A stretch of 64,000 bases of DNA from JABWBD01 sp040768665 (GCA_040768665.1 JAXGMN010000044.1:1-64000), one strand, 5' to 3'; counted from the stretch's first letter, positions 26,048-36,201 are shown. A program made the numbers and translations. Notes: generated by a model from the sequence alone, not told the origin.

Positions 26048-27751
26048 ATGCACAAACCGATCAACGTCCTCACTCTGGCAGCAATTCTCGCGTCGTGCTC
26101 CGCGGTTTCGGCCGAAGACATGCGGCTGCCGAAGAAGCTGATCGCCACCGGCTGGGATCAGGCCGACACGCAGCGGTTGCGAGAAAACATTGCGGAGATG
26201 GAAAAGCGTCCGTTCGATGGAGTCGTTTTCGTCGCCGTCGGGCAGACGACCGACGGCAAGCCCTGCCCGCTCCGCGGCGCGTTTGTCGACCAACCCTGGC
26301 AAGAAGCGTGGTTCCAGACCTGCGTCGACGACCTGAAGGCATGCCGGTTCCAGAAATTCACCGACAACTTCGTCTCGCTGGGCGCAAATCCCGGCAACGT
26401 CGACTGGTTCGACGACGCGGGGTGGAAGAACATCGTCGAACACTGGCGGATCGCCGCCTGGATCGCGAAGCAGTCGGCAATCCGCGGCATCCTTTTCGAC
26501 CCGGAGCCGTACACCGCGCCCTATGCTCAGTTCCGCTACGAGTCGCAACCGCACGCCCCGCAACATTCATTCAACGATTACTACGCCAAGGCCCGGCAAC
26601 GCGGTCGCGAGATCATGCAAGCGGTCGTCGGCGAATACCCCGATATCACGGTCCTCTGCTATTTCATGAACAGCGTTACGTCCGCCGCAACCGGGAGGCC
26701 CGACCCGCGGCCGGCGCTGGAGACCCTCGGCTATGGCCTCTATCCCGCGATGATCGACGGATGGTTGGACGTGGCGCCGCCAACGGTCACGCTGGTCGAC
26801 GGCTGCGAGTCGGCCTACCTGTTCAACAGCGAGCGGCAGTATCTCGAGGCCGGTCTGAAAATCCGCAGCCATTGCCAGGAGCTGGTCTCGCCCGAGAACC
26901 GCGCCAAGTACCGGGCACAAGTCCAGACCGGTTTCGGCATCTATCTCGACGCGTACTGGAATCCCAAGGACTCCGAGTGGGGCAGGTGGTATGTCGACGG
27001 CCTCGGCGAACCGCGGGTCGATCGGTTGCGCGCCAACCTGCAGACGGCCTTGCGCGTGGCCGACGAGTATGTCTGGGTCTACGGCGAGAAGTTTCGCTGG
27101 TGGCCGACGCCCAACGGCCGCGTCAAGCCCGAGACGTGGCCCGAGGCCCTTCCCGGATGCGAGGAAGCGCTCCGCTTCGCGCGCGACCCCGAAGGCTTTG
27201 CGCGGGAGGAAATCGCCGAGCTCAAACGCAGCGGGAATCTCGCCAACCAGGCGCGGAACGGACAGTTCGAAGCGGAAACCGCGAAGAGCTTTGAAGGCAA
27301 CGACGTAACGTATCGCGATGGAGGTCCTCCGGCCGGATGGCACACCTGGCAGGAAGAACGCTCCAAGGGAAGCTTCGCTTGGGACCGGCAGCAAGCTGCT
27401 TCCGGCACGGGCTCCGCACGTGCCACCGGCGTAGCGGGCGGTTGTTTCATCCAGTCGCATCCGGCGAAGCCGGGCGAACGGTATACGGTCCGTGCCGTGC
27501 GAAAACTGCAAGGCGCCGGCACTGCGGCCATCCGCGTTCGCTGGCAGACTCCGGAGGGGGCCTGGACGGCAGAGAGCCTCGATCAGCTCGCCTATGCCCA
27601 AGGGCCTGCCGAGGAGTGGTCGGAGATGTTTACCGTCGTGAAAGTGCCCGAGGAAGTGGGCCGCCTGGTCATCTTGCTCGGCGTGCATGGCCAGCGGTCG
27701 GACACCGATGCCGCGTGGTACGACGATGTTGAAATCTACCGGCTCCCATAG
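26048..27751 (+). CDS. Secreted protein with TIM-barrel-like domain and C-terminal beta-sandwich, unknown family
   Basis: The protein is 567 aa from ATG 26048 (GGAG six bases upstream) with a signal peptide (LTLAAILASCSAVSA). The N-terminal 400 residues begin KKLIATGWDQADTQRLRENI and contain GILFDPEPY and YGLYPAMIDGW, a pattern of glycoside-hydrolase-like barrels that bind a substrate with acidic residues. The last 150 residues (FIQSHPAKPGERYTVRAVRK, DDVEIYRLP) look like a carbohydrate-binding beta-sandwich. I cannot name the family or substrate. It follows the exported isomerase on the same strand but is separated by a terminator. Confidence 0.75.
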   Translation: MHKPINVLTLAAILASCSAVSAEDMRLPKKLIATGWDQADTQRLRENIAEMEKRPFDGVVFVAVGQTTDGKPCPLRGAFVDQPWQEAWFQTCVDDLKACRFQKFTDNFVSLGANPGNVDWFDDAGWKNIVEHWRIAAWIAKQSAIRGILFDPEPYTAPYAQFRYESQPHAPQHSFNDYYAKARQRGREIMQAVVGEYPDITVLCYFMNSVTSAATGRPDPRPALETLGYGLYPAMIDGWLDVAPPTVTLVDGCESAYLFNSERQYLEAGLKIRSHCQELVSPENRAKYRAQVQTGFGIYLDAYWNPKDSEWGRWYVDGLGEPRVDRLRANLQTALRVADEYVWVYGEKFRWWPTPNGRVKPETWPEALPGCEEALRFARDPEGFAREEIAELKRSGNLANQARNGQFEAETAKSFEGNDVTYRDGGPPAGWHTWQEERSKGSFAWDRQQAASGTGSARATGVAGGCFIQSHPAKPGERYTVRAVRKLQGAGTAAIRVRWQTPEGAWTAESLDQLAYAQGPAEEWSEMFTVVKVPEEVGRLVILLGVHGQRSDTDAAWYDDVEIYRLP

Positions 27752-27768
27752 ATAACGGAGATCTCCCA

Positions 27769-27800
27769 TCAGCCCGGCTGCTCGGAAGCAGCCGGGCTGA
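27769..27800. terminator. Perfect 14-bp hairpin between convergent genes
   Basis: TCAGCCCGGCTGCT and AGCAGCCGGGCTGA are exact inverses around a CGGA loop. It lies between the converging ends at 27751 and 27844 and probably serves as a bidirectional terminator, although no long T-run follows. Confidence 0.7.
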
Positions 27801-27843
27801 TAGACGGGTGAGTTTTCATCTGCCGCTCGCCTAACGGCGACAA

Positions 27844-28671
27844 TCACTCCGTTGCTTCGGTTCTCTCCTGTTCCCACGAGGCGAGTTCTGCCAGCGACCA
27901 CAACAATTGCACCTCCCCGAGCGAGAGCGGCCGCCGGAAAGCGATCACTTCGTCGAGCAAACCGCGTGGCTCGCCGCTTCGATCGCCCAGGACCAGGCTG
28001 CCAAAGGTGCCGTCCTCCGGCACGGCGGACAGCGAGACCACGTCGAACGGTTGCCCGTTGATACTCAGTTCCATCGTCGGCCACGACCAGTTGGCCACGA
28101 TCAGGTGCCATCGCCCATTCTCCCACGGCGACGGGGCCGTGAGCGTCGCCGTCCGACCTTTTGGCGGACGGGCAAGATACATCACCGCCTCATGCCGCCG
28201 GACCCGCCCGTCGTCGTCGACCAGCGGGCCCTGACGCTGGAGATAGAACGTGGAATTGCTGGTCATCGCAAACACGCAGTTGCCGTCGTTCGGCCGCTGC
28301 CACGACTCCGGCTTCACCCACAGTGCCATCGCCCCGCGACGCTCCAAAAGCACGTTGCCTTCTCGCGGGTAAACGGCCCCGCCGGTACCCAGAACCAGGG
28401 CTTTGCCAGTCAACCCCGGAGCGAACTCCGGCTGCGGGTGTCGGCCCTGGTGGCTGCCCGAGACGGATGGTTCGTACTTCGGGCCTTCGGCCATCTCGGG
28501 CGACATGCTGTCACCGTCGAAACTGACCCGGAACGTCACCGCGTCCATCAATCGGCAAAATTCCGGGCGGAGATACGGCGTTGGCTCGACCGTGGCCGGT
28601 TCGTCAGCACGCAATGCGAAGCCGCCGCATCCGGCAATCGCCGACAACAGCACAAGGGTCCTTCTCATCAT
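27844..28671 (-). CDS. Secreted LamG/concanavalin-like domain protein
   Basis: The 275-aa protein starts at ATG 28671, overlapping the upstream gene's TGA by ATGA. It has a signal peptide (RTLVLLSAIAGCGGFALRA) and a LamG-like beta-sandwich: LTGKALVLGTGG, GAMALWVKPESW, NGRWHLIVANWSW, MELSINGQPFD, GLLDEVIAFRRPLS. These are carbohydrate- or surface-binding domains, with no catalytic residues known. Translational coupling to the 1153-aa glycosidase-like gene suggests that the two proteins bind and act on the same polymer. Confidence 0.82.
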   Translation of the reverse strand: MMRRTLVLLSAIAGCGGFALRADEPATVEPTPYLRPEFCRLMDAVTFRVSFDGDSMSPEMAEGPKYEPSVSGSHQGRHPQPEFAPGLTGKALVLGTGGAVYPREGNVLLERRGAMALWVKPESWQRPNDGNCVFAMTSNSTFYLQRQGPLVDDDGRVRRHEAVMYLARPPKGRTATLTAPSPWENGRWHLIVANWSWPTMELSINGQPFDVVSLSAVPEDGTFGSLVLGDRSGEPRGLLDEVIAFRRPLSLGEVQLLWSLAELASWEQERTEATE

Positions 28672-31600
28672 TGCACCTGCAGGATGCACACGTCGTGTTT
28701 CTTGATGGGCACGGTGAACACACCAGGCGCCGACCGGGCGATCGGCTCGCCTGTTTCCAGGTTGGTCGCCGCCGCTTCCCGCTCAAGCCCCAGCTTTTCC
28801 AGATCGAGCATCACCTGCCCACTGCCCCCGTTTCCATAGTCGGTGACGACGACGATGGCCCGGCCGCCGCCGGCCAAGGCCAGCGTGCGGGCGTCGATGC
28901 CGCTTACGCGGACCGGATGGTCGTCGTGCCAGTAATTCGAAACCCGGCAGGCGTCGGTGCCGTAGCCGAAATCGTACAGCTTCCGGTAGATCTCGATATC
29001 TCGCTCGGGCCGGTAGTCGAACACTTGGATCTCGTGGACCAGCGTGACTCCCAAACGCGTCCGGTACATGAAGTCGACCCGCGGGTCCTTCGGCTCGGGA
29101 TGACCGCCGGCAAGGATCGTCGGCCAGGCCCCTACCTGCCGGCCGATCGTTTCGGCCACCGTCAGGTCGGGCGAAAACCGGTCCTGGAAATCGTCGTAGC
29201 CGTACTTCCATTCCCAGTCCATTGTGCAGTTGAGGAACGAGTAGACCGGCGCAAGCATGGTGTTGGTCATGTGGGCGAGCGTGATCGGCGGCCTGCGGTG
29301 CTCGGGAAACTCTTTGGTCTCCTGCCAGAGCATCACCGCGGTCCGCTTCGCCAACTCCCGCAGATGCATCAGCCCGAGCGTAGGATGGATGCGGCCCTCG
29401 GCGTCGGTCCACGCCTGGCCGGCGACGGGATCGAAGTTGGCGCTCAAGAACAGGTTGTCCCAATAGACCCCGTCGAAAGCGGTCAGCATCTTGCGATAGT
29501 ACCAGACCGCATAATCTTGGAAACTGCGGCTGGGGCTCACGTCGTAGCCGACCGCGTTTTCCTCGCCCCAGTTTCGGTTGAAGAAGCGGTAGCGAAGCCA
29601 TTCGTCCTGGAACGTGGCGAACTCCGGCACGTGGAAGCCGACGCCGCGGGGATTCGTATAAACAAACAGGCGATAGCCTTCTGACCACGGCGTGCTTTTC
29701 GCGCCCCAGAATCCGGCATTGACGTGACGCTCGAGGAATTCGTACCGCTCGGTGCCCTCAGGCGACAACTCCTTGCCCCACATCTCCATCCACCGATCGA
29801 TGTAGGCCCGGTCGATTTCCCCGGTCTGGCGAGTGGCTTTGAGCTGATCGAAGAAATCGAAACGGTACCGGTAGGGATATTCGTCGTACGCCAGACTGCC
29901 CCAGTAGAAGTTCGAGCCGAGCCACCGGACCGGCCGCGTGCCGGGAATTCCCGGCCTGCCGACCCAGCGGCGCCAATCGTTGGGCATCGGCTTCGTGGGC
30001 GTGGCCTGCAGTCCGAAGACAATCCGATGCCGTCGCGCGAGCTTGCCCGATTTGGTGACGAAGTGCACCCGCATCGTCAGCACCTCGTCTTCGCGGGTCA
30101 GATCGATCGTCGGCGTCTCGTCGTCCAGAACCCAGTCGCGATCCGTGTCGGCAAACCAGCAGAGGCCGCGCTCGCCGTCGCCCAGCCAGAGATAGGGAAA
30201 GAACGTTCCGGGGATCTCCAGCCGATTCGCCTGGCTGCTGTCCCAGACGCGGCCGTTGCCGGCCGGCGTAAAACCGGCGTAATTGTGACGGAGCCCGTCG
30301 GAGACCGCGTGCATGTAACGGGCCAACTTGTCGTCCAGCGGCACGGCAAGGCTTAGCCGCTCGATCGGCTCTTCGGTCGGCTCGATCGCGAGCGTCACGA
30401 GCATCATGCCGTCGTAGTCGTAGTCGGTGGTCACGCTTGCGCTGACCGGCCCGGCAGACCAGCGCGCCTCGCCGGTGACCGCGGTCGGCTTCTGCGATTT
30501 CGGCTGCCACCCGCTGCCGGCAACAGGGCATGCCATGGAGCCGCCGTCGCCGGCCGCCGCCACGACTTCCCATCGCATCGGCCCGGCGAGCATGGGCTTG
30601 CCATCGCTTGCGACGCTGTCCCAAAGCCCTGCCGGACCGTGGCGATGCTCGCGAAGAACGGCCTTGACGCCATTTCCCGTCACCGCCAACGGCGTGAACG
30701 GCGGCATGACTTCGTCGCAAATGCCCAGCGAGTTGTGCTCCCACTCGAACACCTGGCGGACGAACGGCTGGAGCACGGGCTGTTGGGGCACGCCGGTTCC
30801 TCCTTCGAGTTGAACGCCGAAAAGGTACTTTCCCTCGTCGAGCGTCGGAATCTCGCAAGTTGCTTCGGCGGCGTATTTCTCCAGTCGAATCGGCCGCTGC
30901 CAGATTGCCGGCCCGGCCGGTTTGCCCGCGTCGCCGGCCTTCCAGATCGCCGCCTGCCCGCCGGTTACGCGATCGCGGAGGCTCAGGGCCTCGACGCTCG
31001 TGCGGAAATGGACCTGGCTGGTGTAGGGATAGTACTTGAACTCGAGGGCGACGTCCTGCTTCTGCTCCTCGCCGATCGCCCAGGGCGACTCCGGGCGGTG
31101 CAGCGACCATTGATGGGTGCGATCGTAGAACACGCGGGCACCATCCGGGCTGGTCACCCGAATCGTCGTGCTGTGCAGCCCTTCCGCTCCGCCGTCACGT
31201 CCGGCAATCGCGAGAGTCTTTTCTTCTCCCGGACCGATCGTCGCCGTTTCTTTCGTTTCCTGCGGCGGGTCGCGGTGCCACGCGTCGGAGAGCAGGGCGG
31301 CGACGCTGACCGGATGGTCATGCGGATTGAAGACGGCGACTTCAATGTGCGGTTTGCCGTCGCGGACCAGTGAAACGACGCGAACGACCGGGGCCGTGTC
31401 GTCCATCGCGATCTCCGGCAGCGACGATCGATCGTCGTACGCCGCGCGCCCCGCCGACCATTGCGACTGCTCGCTTGGTCGCCGCCAGTTCCTGGCGACC
31501 TGTACTCCCCAGGTCTGCCCGGCAATCTGTTCCTCCGCAACTCCGAGGCTTGCCAGCGGGATGGCAATCTCGACATGCCACCAGCCGTCGTTGATGCTCT

Positions 31601-32129
31601 GCTGGATTTTCCAGTTCGGCAGCCGCCAGCCGAGTTGCTTGAGATTCTGCCGGTTGCCCGGTTCGACCGCCCAATCGTACAAAGCGGCGCGGGCGTTGGT
31701 AATCAGGTGAAAGAACCGTTCGCCGCCGGGGTCAAGCACGAACTCCAGCGAATCGTCGTGGAACGCGGCCACCACGTCGCGTTGGGGATCCGGAACCGCA
31801 CGGGTCAGAATGCGGCCGTCGGGCGGGGCTTCGGTCATCACGGCCAGCAAGAAGTTCTTGTCGTCGCGACCGACCCAGAAAACGCCCTCGCGGCCGGTCA
31901 CCGCGCCCGTGACTCGGCTGATGAAGCCGACGTTGCGAACGGCTCCTCGCCATTCGGCCTGCTCGACGCGACCGTCGATCGCCGGCGGGGTTTTCATCCG
32001 CGGCAGGCTGATTCGCGGCCGATCCGGTTCAGCGGCTCCGGCATCGCCGCTGACGGCGGCCGCAACGATCGCCGCCAATAAAATAGCCGACTGCGTCACA
32101 AGCCCAATAGGGCGCGTGCGTTGGTTCAT
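28668..32129 (-). CDS. Large secreted glycosidase-like protein with N-terminal CBM9-like domain (DUF6067-like)
   Basis: This 1153-aa protein starts with a signal peptide, then a CBM9/DOMON-like sandwich (residues about 45-235: PAIDGRVEQAEWRGA, GVFWVGRDDKNFLLAVM, DDSLEFVLDPGGERFFHL). The centre and C-terminus carry a glycoside-hydrolase-like region with LWLGDGERGLCWFADTDRDW, FDGVYWDNLF, and a C-terminal beta domain. The CWFADTDRDW block recalls the DUF6067 family, related to GH123-like enzymes; this assignment is from memory of the motif. Acid residues in FDGVYWDN could be catalytic. It forms a two-gene unit with the LamG protein. Confidence 0.8.
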   Translation of the reverse strand: MNQRTRPIGLVTQSAILLAAIVAAAVSGDAGAAEPDRPRISLPRMKTPPAIDGRVEQAEWRGAVRNVGFISRVTGAVTGREGVFWVGRDDKNFLLAVMTEAPPDGRILTRAVPDPQRDVVAAFHDDSLEFVLDPGGERFFHLITNARAALYDWAVEPGNRQNLKQLGWRLPNWKIQQSINDGWWHVEIAIPLASLGVAEEQIAGQTWGVQVARNWRRPSEQSQWSAGRAAYDDRSSLPEIAMDDTAPVVRVVSLVRDGKPHIEVAVFNPHDHPVSVAALLSDAWHRDPPQETKETATIGPGEEKTLAIAGRDGGAEGLHSTTIRVTSPDGARVFYDRTHQWSLHRPESPWAIGEEQKQDVALEFKYYPYTSQVHFRTSVEALSLRDRVTGGQAAIWKAGDAGKPAGPAIWQRPIRLEKYAAEATCEIPTLDEGKYLFGVQLEGGTGVPQQPVLQPFVRQVFEWEHNSLGICDEVMPPFTPLAVTGNGVKAVLREHRHGPAGLWDSVASDGKPMLAGPMRWEVVAAAGDGGSMACPVAGSGWQPKSQKPTAVTGEARWSAGPVSASVTTDYDYDGMMLVTLAIEPTEEPIERLSLAVPLDDKLARYMHAVSDGLRHNYAGFTPAGNGRVWDSSQANRLEIPGTFFPYLWLGDGERGLCWFADTDRDWVLDDETPTIDLTREDEVLTMRVHFVTKSGKLARRHRIVFGLQATPTKPMPNDWRRWVGRPGIPGTRPVRWLGSNFYWGSLAYDEYPYRYRFDFFDQLKATRQTGEIDRAYIDRWMEMWGKELSPEGTERYEFLERHVNAGFWGAKSTPWSEGYRLFVYTNPRGVGFHVPEFATFQDEWLRYRFFNRNWGEENAVGYDVSPSRSFQDYAVWYYRKMLTAFDGVYWDNLFLSANFDPVAGQAWTDAEGRIHPTLGLMHLRELAKRTAVMLWQETKEFPEHRRPPITLAHMTNTMLAPVYSFLNCTMDWEWKYGYDDFQDRFSPDLTVAETIGRQVGAWPTILAGGHPEPKDPRVDFMYRTRLGVTLVHEIQVFDYRPERDIEIYRKLYDFGYGTDACRVSNYWHDDHPVRVSGIDARTLALAGGGRAIVVVTDYGNGGSGQVMLDLEKLGLEREAAATNLETGEPIARSAPGVFTVPIKKHDVCILQVQ

Positions 32130-32230
32130 CGAATGCTCCTCGCGCGAACAGTACGATTCCTGAGTCTGGCAGATAGGGCAGGAGTTTTCAACCGCTGGAA
32201 ACAGCCCAACGGCCCGAAGAAGGATGCGCT

Positions 32231-32310
32231 TAAGAGCCTATCCAAAGCCGTTGGGGACTGGCTCATTTTGTGGAGTTTTCGGAGCAAAATGTGCCTACCC
32301 CCTTCTTCTC
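32231..32310. repeat. Dispersed hairpin repeat, family B, copy 2
   Basis: TAAGAGCCTATCC, GGGGACTGGCTCATTTTG and GGAGCAAAATGTGCC match the copy at 10661. The stem is CATTTTGT/GCAAAATG, with a compensating G-U. The rest of 32130-32469 holds no gene; the first 100 bases are the divergent upstream region of the 1153-aa gene. Confidence 0.75.
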
Positions 32311-32469
32311 GGGAATGGGAAGGTGGTCCTGACGGCTTTCCCGTCCCGGCACCCCCTCGACCAGCCGCGTCTTTCGCAATACACTCAGCGCGGGTGGGAA
32401 ATCGCATCGGAAGGGCAGCCATGCCGAGGGAGTAAGTCCACGGAACCACGATTGAAATGGAGACGTACC

Positions 32470-35241
32470 GTGCGCCGGGTATTGAGCTTCGTATCTTTGG
32501 TGGCATCGATCGCATTGCCCGCGACCGCTTGGGCCGGTTGGTCGACCGTTCCGCTGGCAGAATGGACGAGGGTGGAGTCGATGGATACGAGCATCGGCCT
32601 TCGCCCGACGCCCGGTGTCTGGTCCGAGCGCGATGGGCGTTTCCTTCTGGAAGGGAAAGCGGATTGCTGGGACACCCGCCTCGCGCCCGGCAATCAGCCA
32701 GCGGACTGCCACGTCGCCGTGAGCTTTACGATCCAAGAAAGCTCGCGCATGGCGCGCCGGCTGCCGGCCATGCAAACCGGGCGCTGGGCTTACCACTACG
32801 GCGAGAACGCGCCCGGGTGGGATTTCGGCGTCGTGTTGCGATGGTCGGACCCGCTGAACTTCTACCGGATCTGCCTCTCCGGCCACCGGAGCGAATTGGC
32901 GCTGTGGGACTCGCTCGGCGAGTTTCTGCAGTTGGTTCCGTGCGCGTTCGACGTTGGCAAGCCGCACCAACTGGATATCCTCTGTCACGGACCGCGCTTC
33001 CAGGTAAGGCTGGACGGCAGGGAAGTGCTGGACTACGTCGACCGCAGTCTCCCGCACGCCGGGGGCCGAGCAGGCCTGGCCGTTTGGCGCAGCAAGGTTG
33101 TGGTCAGCCGGTTCGATGTGGCAGAGATCTCGTCCGAGGCCGCACCGTGCCCGCCCCATCGGCCGGATTTCCGTTTCGAGCAGGACGACGCAACGGCGAT
33201 TCTCTTTGACGGCAACGAGCCGATCAGCCGCTACTTCAAAGCGGATCGCGGCGAAACGGGCGCCCTGTTCCAGAGCTGCGTCAAGCTTCAGCCGGGCGGG
33301 CGGACCGTGTACTACACCTGGCTCGGGCCGGCGATCACTCCAGGGCCGGTCCACGGCGTGCTCCCGCTGGTCGGCGAGTTGCCGGAGGCATTCCGCGTTT
33401 CCCAACAAGGAGAAGAACTGCACTTCACCTTCCGCACCAACCGGCCCGGCACGGCCAAGGCGGACCACCGGTGCATCGTTCGCTACGATCGCGGGCGCGG
33501 CGTCTACCGCTATGAATACGACAGCCACTTGACGTTCACGGTGAGCGAGCCGTTCGAGATCAATGCCTTCGAACTGATCGACCCGCTGACCCACAACAAC
33601 CGGCCGCCGGGGCCGGAGGTGGTCTACCGGTGGAATTCCCTGGAGCATCGCTGGCACCTGTACCAGGGCCCGGGCGGGCGTTGGTACCGTTATCCGCTGA
33701 TCGACCACATGCTTGAATGCAACAACCAGGAGACGCATTGGGGGAAGTCTACGGACGTGCTGTACCCCGATGCGGCCGCCTGCCCGGCGTTCGAGATCGA
33801 TCTGGGTTGGGAGCGCGACCCGAAGCGGCATTTCGAGCTGGGGCTGTGCCACTGGGGTTACGATTACCATCACAGCGAGCGAGGCAACGGCGCCCCGATC
33901 GCGCCGGGACACGAGCGGCGCTTCGCCGTTACCCTGACGGCCCTGCCGCCCGCGGAGGCCAGGGCGATCTTCGAGCAAACGGCGCTGGCGCCGAAAGTGG
34001 CCGCCTCTCCGGATGAGTTTGCAGCGTTCGACCCGACCGGCAGCACGTTCGCCGAGCTCTCGACGCGTCAGGCCCCCAAGTCGATGACCGTCTGGCGGGG
34101 CGGCCAGATCGAGAAGAAGCTCGGGCGAACGGATTCTCACTCGCTACGGATCGACGGGCCGGGGAAAGGCTGGGTGCAGATTTATCAGCACGCGATCGAG
34201 GCCAATGCCAAGCGCTGGTGGGTCCGCGGCTGGTACAAGTCGCAAGGCGTTACCGGCCGAGGGCTGCAATGCCGCACCAAGTACTCCTACGGCGAAGAGC
34301 CCGAGAAGATCTTCTACATGGATGGCCGCGGGGATGTCGACTGGACCTACTTTTCCTTCATCACCGATGTCTTCACGCGCCGCGACTGCACCGACGTGGG
34401 TTTCGAGCTCGACGGGGCAGGCACCGTCTGGCTGGATGACGTGGCCGTGTCGGCACTCGATCCAGGCGACGCACCCGAACAGACTTCGTGGCCGGTTCCG
34501 GCGGACCTGGAGCCGATCAACGAGGTGCTGATCGACCTGCGGATGGATACCGAACCGGTGCGGGCGGTCTATGACTCCAGCCACAACGGCCATCATTTGA
34601 TGCTGGCAGGCAATCCCCAGTGGATGCAGGAAGACGGCCGGGGCTTCCTGCGGCTGGACGGCAACGACGACGGCGCCACGATCCCGCTGAAGCCCAGGCT
34701 TCAGGCGCTGGACTGCAAGGTGCCGATGGGGCAGGTCAAGACGCTGTTCCCGCTGGAGGAGTTTACGTACGAGTTCTGGGCCCGGCCGCAGATTCCCGCC
34801 GGAGGGCCGGGCGCGTGCGGAGGGCTATTAAATTCTCGCTGGAACGTGAACTTGGAGTTCAGCCGGTTCAACGAGGCAGACAAGACGTGCCGGCTGCACT
34901 ATCAGAACGATCGCCGAAACCCGGACGACCGGTGGCAGGCGACCGGGCGGGTTCGCATCGAGCGGCGCGTGCCCTACGGCGAGTGGCTGCACATTGTGAC
35001 CACGCACGCGGATGGCCGGGTCGTGCTGTACGTGAACGGCGAACCGGCCGGCGAGGCCACGTATGACACCAGCACACCCGGGTTCGAGTTTTTCATGTTC
35101 GACCCGGCGTATCACATCGGTTGGACATACGGCGGCGGCCGACACTACCGCGGCGACATCGGCCCGATCCGGCTGTATGCCAAAGCGTTACCGGCTGAGG
35201 AGATTGCGGAGCGATGGCGAACGGGGTGGCTAAAGAGGTGA
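32470..35241 (+). CDS. Large secreted multi-domain protein with C-terminal LamG domain
   Basis: The protein is 923 aa from GTG 32470 (GGAG seven bases upstream); the longer frame would cross family B copy 2. A signal peptide (RRVLSFVSLVASIALPATAWA) is followed by a laminin-like sandwich (FGVVLRWSDPLNFYRICLSG, residues about 30-215). A large central domain is unfamiliar. A carbohydrate-binding-like segment follows (RWWVRGWYKSQG, GTVWLDDVAVSA), and the protein closes with a C-terminal LamG domain (FTYEFWARPQIPAGG, VVLYVNGEPAGEA). I see no known catalytic motif. It is likely a surface or exported protein that binds complex glycans. Confidence 0.75.
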   Translation: MRRVLSFVSLVASIALPATAWAGWSTVPLAEWTRVESMDTSIGLRPTPGVWSERDGRFLLEGKADCWDTRLAPGNQPADCHVAVSFTIQESSRMARRLPAMQTGRWAYHYGENAPGWDFGVVLRWSDPLNFYRICLSGHRSELALWDSLGEFLQLVPCAFDVGKPHQLDILCHGPRFQVRLDGREVLDYVDRSLPHAGGRAGLAVWRSKVVVSRFDVAEISSEAAPCPPHRPDFRFEQDDATAILFDGNEPISRYFKADRGETGALFQSCVKLQPGGRTVYYTWLGPAITPGPVHGVLPLVGELPEAFRVSQQGEELHFTFRTNRPGTAKADHRCIVRYDRGRGVYRYEYDSHLTFTVSEPFEINAFELIDPLTHNNRPPGPEVVYRWNSLEHRWHLYQGPGGRWYRYPLIDHMLECNNQETHWGKSTDVLYPDAAACPAFEIDLGWERDPKRHFELGLCHWGYDYHHSERGNGAPIAPGHERRFAVTLTALPPAEARAIFEQTALAPKVAASPDEFAAFDPTGSTFAELSTRQAPKSMTVWRGGQIEKKLGRTDSHSLRIDGPGKGWVQIYQHAIEANAKRWWVRGWYKSQGVTGRGLQCRTKYSYGEEPEKIFYMDGRGDVDWTYFSFITDVFTRRDCTDVGFELDGAGTVWLDDVAVSALDPGDAPEQTSWPVPADLEPINEVLIDLRMDTEPVRAVYDSSHNGHHLMLAGNPQWMQEDGRGFLRLDGNDDGATIPLKPRLQALDCKVPMGQVKTLFPLEEFTYEFWARPQIPAGGPGACGGLLNSRWNVNLEFSRFNEADKTCRLHYQNDRRNPDDRWQATGRVRIERRVPYGEWLHIVTTHADGRVVLYVNGEPAGEATYDTSTPGFEFFMFDPAYHIGWTYGGGRHYRGDIGPIRLYAKALPAEEIAERWRTGWLKR

Positions 35242-35394
35242 CGGGGGAGAAGCAGTTGGGCCGGCGTTTGACGGGCATGGCGCCGACAGTGCTGCCGATC
35301 ATCGGGTTCAGATGGGTATCCGGCATTGGGACAGCGGGTATAATGGTGTGTAGGACCAATGGGAGCAGGACCGGATCCGGCAAGAATGGGGTGA

Positions 35395-35775
35395 GTGGAG
35401 TCTATGACGACAGAGCAGATTCTCGAGGCCGTTCACCGGCTGTCCAGCGACGAACTAAAGCGACTCGCCCAGGAAATCATGCAGGTCGAGGCCAGTCGCC
35501 GCGAACCGGCGATGTCGAAGCAAGAGACGGAGCTAATCAAGCGGATCAATCAAGTTCCGTCGCCGGAAAGGGTTTCCCGATACCGCGAGTTGTGGAAGAA
35601 AGGCCGGGCCGGCAAGCTGACGGACGAAGAGCAGCAAGAGCGTGCACAGCTCAGTGACTGGATCGAGGGAGTTCACGTTGAACGGATGGGCTATGTCGTG
35701 GAATTGGCTCGTCTGCGAGGAGCTAGCCTGTCGGACACGATGCGTCAACTGGGAATCAAGCATTGGGCGGACTAG
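35395..35775 (+). CDS. Small protein paired with HNH endonuclease, unknown
   Basis: The 126-aa protein (GTG 35395, or ATG 35404) is charged and helical: residues 1-60 contain LSSDELKRLAQEIMQVEASR, and the C-terminus ends RLRGASLSDTMRQLGIKHWA. I do not recognise a function. Its stop is three bases from the start of the HNH nuclease gene, so the pair is probably one operon. Similar small helical genes preceding HNH proteins are common in bacteria, and they may form a complex or a toxin-antitoxin-like pair. Confidence 0.7.
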   Translation: MESMTTEQILEAVHRLSSDELKRLAQEIMQVEASRREPAMSKQETELIKRINQVPSPERVSRYRELWKKGRAGKLTDEEQQERAQLSDWIEGVHVERMGYVVELARLRGASLSDTMRQLGIKHWAD

Positions 35776-35778
35776 GCA

Positions 35779-36201
35779 TTGGCTCCCATTAGCAAGAAGA
35801 CGAGGGACGAAGTTCGTAGGCGGGCGCATGGGATTTGCGAGTATTGTCGAACGCCGGAGGAATTCTGCCCCCAATCGCACTCGATCGAGCACATCGTACC
35901 ACGATTACGACACGGCAGCGACTCAACCGGGAATCTCGCACTGTCGTGCCAAGGATGCAACAATCACAAACACACCAAGACCCATGAACTCGACGAACTG
36001 AGTGGCGAAACGGTTCCGCTCTTCCATCCTCGCCGCATGCGTTGGCACGAGCATTTCGCGTGGAGTGACGATTACGCCGAAGTTCTTCCTTTGACAGCCA
36101 TCGGGCGTGTTACAGTGCTTGCACTGCATTTGAATCGAACTGGGCTGGTCAACCTGCGCCGTATGCTTCACGCCATGGGGGAGCATCCGCTCGGATATTG
36201 A
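35779..36201 (+). CDS. HNH endonuclease
   Basis: The 140-aa protein starts at a TTG right after the previous stop codon. The HNH motif with zinc-binding cysteines is intact: CEYC, HSIEHIVPR, GNLALSCQGCNNHK. HNH enzymes cut DNA in many settings, from restriction and homing to phage defence. There is no methyltransferase or other partner next to it apart from the small helical protein, so its role is open. Confidence 0.88.
   Translation: MAPISKKTRDEVRRRAHGICEYCRTPEEFCPQSHSIEHIVPRLRHGSDSTGNLALSCQGCNNHKHTKTHELDELSGETVPLFHPRRMRWHEHFAWSDDYAEVLPLTAIGRVTVLALHLNRTGLVNLRRMLHAMGEHPLGY

Noticed and set aside
26567..28126. Minus-strand 519-codon frame
   Set aside because: It overlaps two genes with better evidence and has no recognisable domain.
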